NCBI RefSeq assembly: GCF_018613575.1
Contig: NZ_JAGGPX010000018.1
Span: forward strand, 78,386-142,385
Origin: Planococcus sp. ISL-110
GTDB taxonomy: Bacteria; Bacillota; Bacilli; Bacillales_A; Planococcaceae
DNA length: 64,000 nucleotides
Reading direction: 5' to 3'
Shown here: one piece after another, positions 16,554 through 24,990 of the stretch
Position numbering within the stretch: the stretch's first letter is position 1
Layout of the letters: every line of letters begins with the position of its first letter
Notes under the pieces: model-generated
What the model saw: the letters and a program-made list of their open reading frames with translations, nothing else
What the model was told of the DNA's origin: nothing
The model's database searches: none
Translations under genes and position numbers: made by a program

Positions 16554-17957
16554 ATGTTATTAAAATATTTTTATGATTCGAATCTAGCTCAAGCTTCATA
16601 CATGGTGGGCTGCCAACAGTCCAACGAAGCAGTCATTATCGATCCTGCGAGGGACATTGCTCCATACGTGGAGGCTGCAAAGAAAGAAGGCATGAAAATC
16701 ATTGGTTCATTTGAAACTCATATCCATGCTGACTTTGTGACGGGTTCCAGAGAACTCGCTTCACAGGAAGGCGCTAAAATGTATCTCTCAGATGAAGGTT
16801 CGGCTGATTGGAAATACGAAAATTTAGAGCATATACCGCATCAACTGGTAAAAGATGGGGATCAAATCAAAGTGGGTAATTTAACTTTTACCGTACTGCA
16901 TACTCCTGGGCATACCCCGGAAAGCATCTCTTTCACATTAATTGACGGCGGCATCCCAGCGGAAGAGCCAATGGGCATCTTCACGGGTGATTTTGTTTTT
17001 GTTGGAGACGTGGGCCGACCTGATTTGTTGGAAAAAGCCGCGAAAATGGAAGGTACCTCAGCGGAAGGTGCGAAACAAATGTTTGAGTCCTTAAAAAAAT
17101 TCAAGCAACTTCCGGATTATTTGCAATTATGGCCAGGGCACGGTGCAGGAAGTGCGTGCGGCAAAGCATTGGGTGCCGTCCCATCCTCAACAATCGGCTA
17201 TGAAAAAAAATACAACTGGGCATTGCAATTTGAGGATGAGAATGAATTTTCCAAAGAGTTGTTGGATGGCCAGCCAGAACCTCCAACTTACTTTGCAGTA
17301 ATGAAGCATGTGAATAAAGTAGGGCCAACACTTGTAAAAGAATTGGAGCCAGTTAAGGAAGTAAAGTCTTTGTCAGAAATAGAACGTCTTGTTGAAAAAG
17401 GGGTACAGGTCATTGATACTCGTTCAGCTACTCAGTTTTCTGAAAAGTATATTCCGGGTACTGTTAATATTCCTCTTAATTCTTCTTTCACTAATTGGGC
17501 TGGCTGGCTCGTGGATTATAAGCGTCCGCTTAGCATAATCACTGCCTCCACGGATATTGAGGGAGTGGAAAAAGCTCTGCACTCAGTTGGCATCGATCAA
17601 TTATCTTCTTGTATGAATGCGCAATTGATTGAAGAATCCGAAGGAGATTTTGGTTCGTACCCATCAATTAAACCCATGGAAGCTAAACAATTATTTGACA
17701 ATAATAAAGTGAATATTATTGACGTACGTAATTCCAGTGAATGGAATGAAGGCCATATTGAAGGAGCTCACCACATCTTGCTAGGTACTTTAAAAGAACA
17801 TTTGGACGATATACCAACAGATAAACCAGTTTTGGTACAGTGTGGATCTGGTGTTAGATCCACAATCGGTGTCAGTGTACTGAAAAGCAACGGGTTTGAT
17901 GAAGTTCTGAACTTAACAGGTGGTTATAGTCAATGGAGAAACGAAATCGAGAAGTAA
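16554..17957 (+). CDS. cstB: Persulfide dioxygenase-sulfurtransferase CstB-like
   Basis: A three-domain protein of 467 residues. The metallo-beta-lactamase persulfide dioxygenase domain (1-245) has THIHADFVTG (His56, His58, Asp60) and LHTPGHTPES. A first rhodanese-like domain lacks its cysteine (IITASTDIEG). A second rhodanese has the active loop QCGSGVR. This order is that of Staphylococcus CstB, which oxidises low-molecular-weight persulfides to thiosulfate. It lies 50 bases upstream of sqr, so the two probably form a sulfide detoxification operon in the cytoplasm. Confidence 0.9.
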   Translation: MLLKYFYDSNLAQASYMVGCQQSNEAVIIDPARDIAPYVEAAKKEGMKIIGSFETHIHADFVTGSRELASQEGAKMYLSDEGSADWKYENLEHIPHQLVKDGDQIKVGNLTFTVLHTPGHTPESISFTLIDGGIPAEEPMGIFTGDFVFVGDVGRPDLLEKAAKMEGTSAEGAKQMFESLKKFKQLPDYLQLWPGHGAGSACGKALGAVPSSTIGYEKKYNWALQFEDENEFSKELLDGQPEPPTYFAVMKHVNKVGPTLVKELEPVKEVKSLSEIERLVEKGVQVIDTRSATQFSEKYIPGTVNIPLNSSFTNWAGWLVDYKRPLSIITASTDIEGVEKALHSVGIDQLSSCMNAQLIEESEGDFGSYPSIKPMEAKQLFDNNKVNIIDVRNSSEWNEGHIEGAHHILLGTLKEHLDDIPTDKPVLVQCGSGVRSTIGVSVLKSNGFDEVLNLTGGYSQWRNEIEK

Positions 17958-18008
17958 TCCATTGTCGATCTGTAGCTTTTACTAAATTGAAAAGATGGAG
18001 GGATTAGA

Positions 18009-19202
18009 TTGAATACAAGTAAAGAAGTTGTCATTGTAGGTGGAGGATCCGGAGGCATCTCAGTAGCAGCTAGACTTTTGCGAATGTCTCCGAACCTGAA
18101 AAATCACATCACCATTATTGACCCAGCAAAATTCCATTATTACCAGCCTTTGTGGACATTAGTAGGAGCCGGAGTTGCTGACAAAGAGGTTACCGAGCGC
18201 ACGATGGCTTCTGTCATTCCAGCAGGAGCAAAATGGCTCCAGGAGAAGGTTGTGAAGTTCTTACCAGAAGAAAACGCCGTTGAACTTGGCAATAATGAGA
18301 AGATTTCTTACGATTTCCTCGTAGTCGCTGGCGGCATTGAAATCAATTGGGACGGTGTCAAAGGTTTAAAGGATAACATCGGCAAGAACGGAGTTTGCAG
18401 CAACTACTCTTATGAACATGTAGATTACACGTGGGAAATGATTCGCACATTCAAAGGCGGAAACGCAGTCTTTACCCATCCGGCCACACCGGTAAAATGC
18501 GGTGGCGCTCCCCAAAAAATCATGTATCTGGCTGAAGATTCATTTAATCGTACAGGTGTAAGAGATAAAACCAACGTGATTTTTGGTTCTGCGAACCCAG
18601 CGATTTTCGATGTTCAAAAATACCGTGAGGCATTGGAAAAAGTGGTTGAAAGAAAGAAAATCGATACGCGATTCCGCACAAGCTTGATCGAGATTCGAGG
18701 AAAAGAAAAAGAGGCGGTATTCGAAAACTTGGATACGCATAAAAAAGAAGTGATTGCCTATGAGATGCTTCATGTAACGCCACCGATGCACTCACCTGCA
18801 TTTATCCGGGAAAGCCCACTTGCGGATGCAGCAGGCTGGGTTGACGTCCATAAATATACATTGCAGCATAATCATTATGAGAACGTTTTCGGATTGGGCG
18901 ATAGCAGCAACCTGCCTACTTCAAAAACGGGCGCAGCTATTCGGAAGCAAGCCCCTGTTGTGGCGAGTAATTTACTTGCGGTTATGCAGCAACAACCCCT
19001 TTCGGCCATTTATAACGGCTATAGTTCATGTCCACTAGTAACGGGCTACAATAAACTGATTCTTGCGGAGTTTGATTACGATAAACAACCGGATGAATCT
19101 ATGCCATTCAATCAGGCGATCGAGCGGAGAAGCATGTATATCATGAAAAAAGATTTGCTGCCGGTTATGTATTGGGACGGCATGTTAAAAGGGACGATGT
19201 AA
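18009..19202 (+). CDS. sqr: Sulfide:quinone oxidoreductase
   Basis: An FAD protein of 397 residues at the membrane surface, oxidising sulfide to persulfide and passing electrons to quinone. The dinucleotide motif VGGGSGGISVAARL is at the start; redox cysteines are found in GVCSNYSYEH and PVKCGGAPQK. TTG 18009 follows GGAGG and is the only start that includes the FAD motif. It sits between cstB and a DUF1641 gene, the familiar gene order of SQR operons in Bacillales. Confidence 0.92.
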   Translation: MNTSKEVVIVGGGSGGISVAARLLRMSPNLKNHITIIDPAKFHYYQPLWTLVGAGVADKEVTERTMASVIPAGAKWLQEKVVKFLPEENAVELGNNEKISYDFLVVAGGIEINWDGVKGLKDNIGKNGVCSNYSYEHVDYTWEMIRTFKGGNAVFTHPATPVKCGGAPQKIMYLAEDSFNRTGVRDKTNVIFGSANPAIFDVQKYREALEKVVERKKIDTRFRTSLIEIRGKEKEAVFENLDTHKKEVIAYEMLHVTPPMHSPAFIRESPLADAAGWVDVHKYTLQHNHYENVFGLGDSSNLPTSKTGAAIRKQAPVVASNLLAVMQQQPLSAIYNGYSSCPLVTGYNKLILAEFDYDKQPDESMPFNQAIERRSMYIMKKDLLPVMYWDGMLKGTM

Positions 19203-19223
19203 CAGAAGAAAGGAGATTTGTTT

Positions 19224-19790
19224 ATGACAAATTCAAACGAACAAGTAGAATCCGTTGATTCCTTGTCTTCAGCCTTGGCTGATCCGGAAGTAAAGCAATC
19301 CATCACCAATTTATTGAACCGGCTACCTGAGCTTGAAAAAGGAATCGGGTCGCTTGAAAACGTTGTTGATTTTGGTCAATCATTATTAGATGACAAACCT
19401 TTCATTGATGACATGGAAAACAAACTGGCTATTCACCAACTTGATATGGAAACCTTAAGTTCGTTGTTAATTCTGTTGGAAAAGTTACCGATACTTATTG
19501 CATCTATCAATAAGATTGAAGAGTCATTAGCCTTTGTAACAGCTATTAGCCAAGATGCTGCTTCAGTGGACTATCTAACGCATCAAGTAAATGTATATAC
19601 AGAACCGGTCATAGCAGAAGGCAGAAAAGGAATGGCTTTCATTTCTACCGTTAAAATGAAGGCAGAAAAAGACAAAAAAAGGTATTCAATTTTCTCGGTT
19701 TTTAGATGGCTAAAAGATCCAGCTGTCCAAAAAGGATTTCGCTATATCAATGCTATCTTAGTAACACTAAATGAAAAAAAACCTAAGTAG
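19224..19790 (+). CDS. DUF1641-domain protein
   Basis: A 189-residue helical soluble protein with paired segments around LLNRLPELEKGIGSLENVV and LLILLEKLPILIASINKIEE, typical of DUF1641 proteins that accompany SQR or formate-dehydrogenase-like genes. Function unknown; a role at the SQR complex is inferred from proximity. ATG 19224 with AGGAG nine bases upstream is chosen over a frame extended to 19218. A terminator follows at 19852. Confidence 0.8.
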   Translation: MTNSNEQVESVDSLSSALADPEVKQSITNLLNRLPELEKGIGSLENVVDFGQSLLDDKPFIDDMENKLAIHQLDMETLSSLLILLEKLPILIASINKIEESLAFVTAISQDAASVDYLTHQVNVYTEPVIAEGRKGMAFISTVKMKAEKDKKRYSIFSVFRWLKDPAVQKGFRYINAILVTLNEKKPK

Positions 19791-19851
19791 GTATGATTTA
19801 TTTAGTCCTCCAGTAAGGAAGATTTGGCAATTAGCTGATAAAATAATGGGC

Positions 19852-19885
19852 AAGACCGATTCTTTTAAGGGTCGGTCTTTCTTTA
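19852..19885 (+). terminator. Terminator of the cstB-sqr operon
   Basis: AAGACCGA (19852-19859) pairs with TCGGTCTT (19872-19879), followed by TTCTTT. Confidence 0.8.
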
Positions 19886-19915
19886 ATTAGCATAAGCAAG
19901 GAGCTGTGAAGAATT

Positions 19916-20950
19916 ATGAATGAAAAATTTAATGACAATAAATACTCTCATCAGATTTTTCAACATATTCAGGATGGCATTATTGTTATGAATGATGAGC
20001 GCTTTATCGTTCTGATGAATCCGGCTGCGGAAAATTTAACCGGGTGGAAACAGAATGCAAAAGTACCCTACTGCACTTTTTGTGAACATCGAAAGGTGTC
20101 GGATGGAGAAAATAAGTGCTACTTGATTCAAAATGATGAAGTTCCCTATTTTTTATCCGAAATGCCCACTTATCATGGGAATCAAATTAAAGTAGAAATG
20201 AGCACTGCTTTGATGTTCAATGATGAGCGTTCTGGGAAGAAAGAATATCTTTTAGTCTTGCGAGATCAAAAATTAAAAGAAAAAGAAGAAGAAGCTCGGA
20301 TTGCAAAACTGATTTTGAAACAAGTAATCGATGCTCAAGAAAACGAACATAAACGGCTTGCACAAGAATTGCATGACGGCATTGGACAATCTTTGTATAC
20401 GATTTCTTTAGCTCTGCAATCAATTGAGTCTAGGGTAGAAGATACAAAGCTATTGGATTACATGAACGATGTCCGAACAGAGCTTGACCATGCCATGAAC
20501 GATATCAAATCCTATTCTCAACGTCTAAGACCCCAAAGCCTGGATCGTTTAGGCTTAGTGGCAAGTGTTCAAAGTCTGGCTACTTCCTTTCATACGGTAC
20601 ACCCTACTCTAAAAATAAATTTGGAAATAAATCAAGTGAACCGTTTGCCCTCATTAGTTGAAATCAATGTATACCGCATCATTCAAGAAGCTTTGCACAA
20701 TGCCATAAAATATTCCCTCGCAAATTCTTTATGGATTAGAATGGAAGTCGAAAATGAATACTTTTTATTGTCTGTAGAAGATAATGGAGTTGGATTCGAT
20801 ACAGGAAATCTGACAAATGAAGGGCTTGGACTGCGTCATATGGAAGAACGAATTGAGCAATTGGACGGAGAATTCTTTTTGAGGAGCCAATTAAATAGAG
20901 GCACGCGCATTTATGTGAAAATTCCATTGAAGGATGGGGTGCAACAATGA
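19916..20950 (+). CDS. PAS-domain sensor histidine kinase (NarX/NreB class)
   Basis: A 344-residue cytoplasmic kinase. The PAS domain at about 10-115 contains CTFC (Cys53, Cys56) and a third cysteine at 68. The HisKA_3 dimerisation helix has LAQELHDGIGQS with phospho-acceptor His153, and an HATPase domain follows (NVYRIIQEALHNA, VEDNGVGFD, GLGLRHMEER). NreB binds an oxygen-labile Fe-S cluster through four PAS cysteines; three here leave that role open. It overlaps the response-regulator gene by ATGA. Neighbouring sulfide and peroxide genes suggest sensing of oxygen, sulfide or redox state. Confidence 0.88.
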   Translation: MNEKFNDNKYSHQIFQHIQDGIIVMNDERFIVLMNPAAENLTGWKQNAKVPYCTFCEHRKVSDGENKCYLIQNDEVPYFLSEMPTYHGNQIKVEMSTALMFNDERSGKKEYLLVLRDQKLKEKEEEARIAKLILKQVIDAQENEHKRLAQELHDGIGQSLYTISLALQSIESRVEDTKLLDYMNDVRTELDHAMNDIKSYSQRLRPQSLDRLGLVASVQSLATSFHTVHPTLKINLEINQVNRLPSLVEINVYRIIQEALHNAIKYSLANSLWIRMEVENEYFLLSVEDNGVGFDTGNLTNEGLGLRHMEERIEQLDGEFFLRSQLNRGTRIYVKIPLKDGVQQ

Positions 20951-21588
20951 TTAGAGTTTTAGTAGTGGACGATCATATTTTGATAAGAAAAGGACTGGTC
21001 CTTTTACTGGAATCCTATTCTGACATCTCCATCATTGGAGAGGCCAGCGAGGGAGAGGAAGCCATTAGACAAGCTCTAAAAGAAGAACCGGATGTTATTT
21101 TAATGGATATCTCTATGCCGAATGGGATTGATGGCATTGTGGCTACGCAGGAGATACTAAAAAATTCGAAAGGTATCAAAATCATTTTGCTTTCTATGCA
21201 TGATGAGGAAGGATATGTTCAGGAAGCTATCGAAATTGAGGCAGACGGATATATATTGAAAAATAGCCAAGGGGGCGAATTACATCATGCGATTCAGCAA
21301 GTGCACAAAGGCGAAAAATATTATAAAGTCGGGCTTCCCCCTGAGCAAATTAAGCGGCTTTTTGAAAATAGAGGCAAAAAGCAAGCTTCGGTTCTAACAT
21401 TAAGAGAGCAGGAAGTACTTCGGTTGGTGGTCTACGGCTACACAAATAAACAAGTTTCGGAAAAACTATCCATCAGCCCAAAGACGGTTGAAAACCACAA
21501 AGCTAATATTATGGCAAAGCTCGAATTGAAGCAAAAATCAGAGTTGATTCAATACGCTATTGCCAATCATTATATTGATCCGCAATAG
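20947..21588 (+). CDS. NarL/FixJ-family response regulator
   Basis: A 213-residue two-domain regulator. The receiver has VDDHILIRKG, the phosphorylated Asp in DVILMDISMPNG and a Lys in ILKNSQGG. The C-terminal LuxR-type helix-turn-helix is LTLREQEVLRLVVYGYTNKQ ... SPKTVENHKANIM. It is translationally coupled to the upstream kinase and is its obvious partner. Targets are not shown; the cst/sqr and bd-oxidase genes nearby are candidates. Confidence 0.93.
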   Translation: MIRVLVVDDHILIRKGLVLLLESYSDISIIGEASEGEEAIRQALKEEPDVILMDISMPNGIDGIVATQEILKNSKGIKIILLSMHDEEGYVQEAIEIEADGYILKNSQGGELHHAIQQVHKGEKYYKVGLPPEQIKRLFENRGKKQASVLTLREQEVLRLVVYGYTNKQVSEKLSISPKTVENHKANIMAKLELKQKSELIQYAIANHYIDPQ

Positions 21589-21635
21589 GAAGGATTAGGA
21601 TAGGGGGAATCCCCCATATAAATAAACTCTGTTAA

Positions 21636-21667
21636 ATGTAATAATTATCATGTAATAATAATTATAA
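21636..21667. promoter_or_regulatory. Two PerR boxes upstream of the peroxiredoxin
   Basis: 21653-21667 matches the PerR consensus TTATAATNATTATAA at 13 of 14 positions; 21636-21650 matches at 11. PerR-family boxes can overlap with Fur or Zur recognition, but a peroxide-scavenging target makes PerR the natural reading. Confidence 0.65.
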
Positions 21668-21680
21668 GGAGTTGGATGAA

Positions 21681-22340
21681 ATGGAAATGAAAAACCAAGA
21701 AGTCGAAACAACATCTATCCCGCGTATCGGGGAACCCGCACCGAGCTTCGAGATCGAAACAACACATGGTGTAATAAATAGCGAATCGTATAAAGGAAAA
21801 TGGTTCATTCTATTTTCTCATCCATCAGATTTTACACCGGTTTGCACGACTGAGTTTATCGGATTTCAACGCATATTCCCAGAGCTTCAGGAGCTGAATA
21901 CTGAATTGATTGGGTTGAGTATTGATAGTGTCCACTCTCACATTGCCTGGGTAAGAAATATTGAAGAAAAATTCCAGGTGAAAATTGAATTTCCAATTAT
22001 CGCAGATCTTAACAAAGAAGTGGCAATTAAATATGGAATGCTGATGGCTGGGAATCAAAGCACAGAAGCATCAAGAGCAGTGTTTGTTGTCGATGACAAA
22101 CAAGTGATTCGCGCCATCATTTACTACCCACTGAGTACGGGGAGAAACATGGATGAAATTTTACGGTTAGTAAGAGCGCTTCAAACTGCTGATGAACATG
22201 CAGTGGCAACACCTGCTGATTGGATGCCAGGAGAAAAAGTAATCGTTAAGCCGCCAAGAACGCAGCAGGAAGCTGACGAACGTGCAAACAGCAACGAGTA
22301 TGAATACGTTGATTGGTATTTCAGCAAGAAAAATCTTTAA
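21681..22340 (+). CDS. 1-Cys peroxiredoxin (Prx6 group)
   Basis: A 219-residue peroxiredoxin with the peroxidatic motif SHPSDFTPVCTTEF (Cys55), preceded by WFILF. It has the long C-terminal domain of the Prx6/1-Cys class (ATPADWMPGEKVIV) and no second cysteine, so reduction depends on an external thiol. It reduces hydrogen peroxide and organic peroxides. ATG 21681 lies nine bases after AAGGAG; an in-frame TTG at 21672 is too close. Two PerR boxes lie just upstream, indicating peroxide induction. Confidence 0.88.
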   Translation: MEMKNQEVETTSIPRIGEPAPSFEIETTHGVINSESYKGKWFILFSHPSDFTPVCTTEFIGFQRIFPELQELNTELIGLSIDSVHSHIAWVRNIEEKFQVKIEFPIIADLNKEVAIKYGMLMAGNQSTEASRAVFVVDDKQVIRAIIYYPLSTGRNMDEILRLVRALQTADEHAVATPADWMPGEKVIVKPPRTQQEADERANSNEYEYVDWYFSKKNL

Positions 22341-22396
22341 TAGAGAGTGATTCGATTCTCTGTGAAAATGGTTACTATTTTAATGCGTATAAATCA

Positions 22397-22447
22397 AACC
22401 CTAAACGAAGCACTTTTTATGAGTGTCTTCTGTTTAGGGTTATTTTT
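22397..22447 (+). terminator. Terminator downstream of the peroxiredoxin
   Basis: AACCCTAAAC (22397-22406) pairs with GTTTAGGGTT (22432-22441), followed by ATTTTT. The rest of 22450-22870 holds no convincing gene. Confidence 0.75.
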
Positions 22448-22708
22448 ATGAGGAATTCTATTTTACAACGATAGGTTCAATTCAAAGATAATGAAATGAA
22501 AAGCCCCTGAAATTTGCTTAGTATAAAAACTGAATTCACATCTTAGAGGGACAGAAAGTTCAATCAGGTTCCTTGGAAAGCGCCAAATTACAATACCCCA
22601 TTTAAGGTATTCATGAATTATTTAGACCACTTGTCTTGAGTTGACAATTTACATATCAAAAGACCCCTTTTTTGAAATAGCTTTCGTAATGGAGCTCTTC
22701 AAAGAATA

Positions 22709-22753
22709 AAGACGTCTATTCAAAACCCTTTACAGGTGATGAATAGACGTCTT
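22709..22753. repeat. Perfect 14-base inverted repeat, no T run
   Basis: AAGACGTCTATTCA (22709-22722) is exactly complementary to 22740-22753 with a 17-base loop. It may be a terminator remnant or a mobile-element end; nothing nearby decides. Confidence 0.5.
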
Positions 22754-22873
22754 GGTATTCGATAGTAACGTACATACCGATTGTTGTTTAATGAAAACTG
22801 CAACGAGCAGAACCAAAAGTCCAATAATGAAAATTTAACTATTCTCATAAAAAAGTGAAGTGGGCTTGTTCAT

Positions 22874-23062
22874 TTATTGCCGTTTCTTTATTTCCGGTGT
22901 TTCAACCGGTTTAGAAGAAAGTAATTGTGCTTCTTGTTTTTCTTTTAGTTTTAAATGTGCTTCTGTATACCGGGGGATAATTGAACCGCTGCCTAATCCT
23001 TCATTGATCATTCGGTCTATTGCATTAGAACGGTCAAGAGCTGATTGGTATGGGTCTTTCAT
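22874..23062 (-). CDS. Small hypothetical protein, 62 aa
   Basis: Charged, soluble, lacking cysteine, with helix-prone segments (SALDRSNAIDRMINEG; EAHLKLKEKQEAQLL). Family not recognised. The main support is a very strong GAGGAGGGAG ribosome site five bases before ATG 23062. It lies alone between the peroxiredoxin and a cupin gene. Confidence 0.5.
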   Translation of the reverse strand: MKDPYQSALDRSNAIDRMINEGLGSGSIIPRYTEAHLKLKEKQEAQLLSSKPVETPEIKKRQ

Positions 23063-23431
23063 TTTACTCCCTCCTCATTATTATTTGTGAATTCATTTGG
23101 AATTCTATAGCTATTCCTAAAATCGTTTATCCTGCTCTATTTATGCGGAATAAATTATTCTTACCAACCGGAGAAAATAAGATATTCACCTGATAAATAT
23201 TACCCTTTTTTAGAGGAAAAGAAGGACCTCTTTAATTTATCATATCAAATTATTATAATATTCTGAAATATATGATGCTATTACTTTGTATACTTCTATC
23301 TCAGCTATGAAACGCGATATGATAGTTCAAATGTTTCGTAATTTCTTTGGAAGTGACAGCATGATTGGATAGGGATAAAGATAGAAGTAGGTAGACGCAC
23401 TAAAAATATGAAGAAGAATGGAGCATAAACT

Positions 23432-23746
23432 ATGGCGATAAAAAAACTGCAGGACCTACAAACATACGATGAAAAAAAGATGACAAAACAAATTGTTTTC
23501 GAAGAACAAAAAAGCCAGACCATCGTGTATAACTTTCTCCCAGGGCAAGTATTGCCCAAGCATGAGCATCCTCATAAAAATGCTTATGTGTTTGTAATTG
23601 AAGGGGAAGGAATATGTTCTCTGGATGGCATCGATTCCGCTATTCAAAGGGGGAATATCATACACTGTAATTCTCATCAAACAATCAGTATAAAAAATAC
23701 AGGTGCTACATCGATGACGGTATATGTCGTACTTGCAGAAGAATAG
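23432..23746 (+). CDS. Small cupin protein, 104 aa
   Basis: A single-domain cupin: GQVLPKHEHPHKNAYVFVIE carries the His-rich first motif and NIIHCNSHQTISIKN the second. Such minimal cupins bind a divalent metal; substrate unknown. Preceded by TGGAGC eleven bases before the ATG and followed by a terminator at 23819. It is unrelated in sequence to the cupin at 13822. The upstream stretch 23063-23431 shows no gene. Confidence 0.75.
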   Translation: MAIKKLQDLQTYDEKKMTKQIVFEEQKSQTIVYNFLPGQVLPKHEHPHKNAYVFVIEGEGICSLDGIDSAIQRGNIIHCNSHQTISIKNTGATSMTVYVVLAEE

Positions 23747-23818
23747 ACCAACCGTTTTTTAAAATCATAAGTCCAAGAAAAAAGCTATAGGAAATGGCCC
23801 GCTATGACGATTGGGGGT

Positions 23819-23853
23819 AGTCCAACCGAGGAGTAGTCGGTTGGACTTTTTTT
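23819..23853 (+). terminator. Strong terminator
   Basis: AGTCCAACCGA (23819-23829) pairs with TCGGTTGGACT (23837-23847), then seven T. Confidence 0.85.
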
Positions 23854-24034
23854 CATTTTTAATTTAAGTCGATTTTATTTCGTGTGAATATAACTTAGAA
23901 GAAGACAATATGTATTCAACCTATTGATATCCATAGTTTACTGGAAAAGTGATTCTTTAGGCTTAAGAAGCAATCGAATTCCATTCGAATCGCTGATTCT
24001 AACGGTTCTGCAAGAAAGATTTAAACGAAAGATT

Positions 24035-24062
24035 AGTTAACATATGAGGGATTATCGGAAGA
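24035..24062. other. dif-like (XerC/XerD) site 4
   Basis: Arm AGTTAACATAT, spacer GAGGGA, arm TTATCGGAAGA, in the 11-6-11 layout. A terminator and a res-like palindrome follow within 60 bases. The remaining part of 23860-24380 carries no gene. Confidence 0.65.
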
Positions 24063-24065
24063 GAG

Positions 24066-24092
24066 GAAGCTCTGGCTTGAGCTTCTTTTTTT
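24066..24092 (+). terminator. Short terminator between the dif-like and res-like sites
   Basis: GAAGCTC, six-base loop, GAGCTTC and seven T. Confidence 0.7.
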
Positions 24093-24121
24093 GTCTGTGA
24101 AAGTGTACTTTTACGAACGGT
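24090..24121. repeat. res-like palindrome, copy 5
   Basis: Left arm TTTGTCTGTGAAAGT, centre GT at 24105-24106, right arm ACTTTTACGAACGGT. The right arm is conserved, the left degenerate. It forms the left border of a segment duplicated at 32146. Confidence 0.65.
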
Positions 24122-24276
24122 TTTAATAGAACCAAGAATATAAATTGAATGATACTTTTTTGTTGTGCAATCTAGTGTAATAAACAGAACTCATTTTGTG
24201 TGAGGAAACGTCTGCTGATTTCAAAATACATATATCAACATCACATACGGAAGCCGGTTGTATTCTGAACAAAAAT

Positions 24277-24317
24277 AAGCTGCCACTGTCCAATTGATTA
24301 TTGAACAGTGGCAGCTT
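24277..24317 (-). terminator. Terminator of the His/Cys-rich gene, copy A
   Basis: A 13-base stem (24277-24289 with 24305-24317), followed on the minus strand by TTATTTTTG. The second copy at 32324 keeps the stem with compensating changes. Confidence 0.75.
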
Positions 24318-24382
24318 ACAAAATTTATTTTAGTTGCAGTTAGCGAAATAGAAAAAACATGTGTTATGTGCTCATCAGTAGT

Positions 24383-24724
24383 CTACATCACCGTAACTAA
24401 TTCAACGGGACCGTGGTCGTCACAGTGTCCGTCATGAACATGGTGCAGACGGCCATTCACCAAGTAATCCATGTGGTCACCATGTGGAACGAGCTCATGG
24501 CCGCAGTCGCTGTCGTGTTTACATCCACAATTCATAGGTGCGCAAACATCCGGGTTCGTGTCGGAAACAGAAATCTTGCATTCATCCCAGTGGCCTTCAT
24601 GTTTGTGATGAAGATGGCCATTGTGTACATAATCGATATGATCCTCATGCTTTATTTTCGTGTGGCCGCACGACAGATTATGTTGATGGGAATGGTGCTC
24701 ATGGATATTGTGTTCGGTGCTCAT
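24383..24724 (-). CDS. His/Cys-rich metal-binding protein, 113 aa
   Basis: An unusually metal-ligand-rich protein: two copies of a CGH-x4-H-x-DH-x-DY-x2-NG-x-LHH-x-H-x-GH unit (about residues 18-48 and 76-108). These flank a cysteine cluster (VCAPMNCGCKHDSDCGH), and the N-terminus is His-rich. Function is not known to me; a zinc store or chaperone is inferred from composition and from its place beside a Zur-controlled COG0523 GTPase operon transcribed divergently. GGAGGTTTTCTT precedes the ATG. A diverged, damaged copy lies at 32428-32747. Confidence 0.75.
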   Translation of the reverse strand: MSTEHNIHEHHSHQHNLSCGHTKIKHEDHIDYVHNGHLHHKHEGHWDECKISVSDTNPDVCAPMNCGCKHDSDCGHELVPHGDHMDYLVNGRLHHVHDGHCDDHGPVELVTVM

Positions 24725-24902
24725 AAGAAAACCTCCTTGATTTTTTGTTGTTGATAATACTATTTCCTTTTTAGCTCTCTATTAAACGCCATAATTAATG
24801 AAGTGATTCTTATAATCAAAAGCACAAAATCGATTGAGGTAAGAAAAACCTTTCTAATAGTTACTTAATGATTGACGGACGAAAGGAATTCACTTATCAT
24901 AC

Positions 24903-24923
24903 AAAACGTAATGATTACTATTT
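24903..24923. promoter_or_regulatory. Zur box upstream of the COG0523 operon
   Basis: Matches the Bacillus Zur operator (core TCGTAATNATTACGA plus AAA/TTT flanks) at 18 of 20 informative positions. It shows that the long frame starting at 24868 is not translated from there. Confidence 0.8.
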
Positions 24924-24990
24924 GAGTGTAAATCCGAAACTTCTTGGTTCTAAGAATCGGGTAATTACATATTTGAAAGCGGTGATTCAC

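Larger units (their letters stand above)
24100..24772. repeat. Duplicated module, copy A
   Basis: From the centre of the res-like palindrome rightward, about 670 bp align with 32146-32793 in the same orientation, at high but imperfect identity (roughly nine in ten bases by eye). The module contains a terminator hairpin and the His/Cys-rich gene. Left of the palindrome the two copies are unrelated. Confidence 0.85.

Noticed and set aside
22643..22670. AATTTACATAT resembling a fifth XerD-type arm
   Set aside because: The following bases (ACCCCTTTTTT) do not resemble the XerC arm.
24868..24990. Upstream extension of the first COG0523 gene to ATG 24868
   Set aside because: It would translate through the Zur box and adds residues absent from the family before the Walker A strand.
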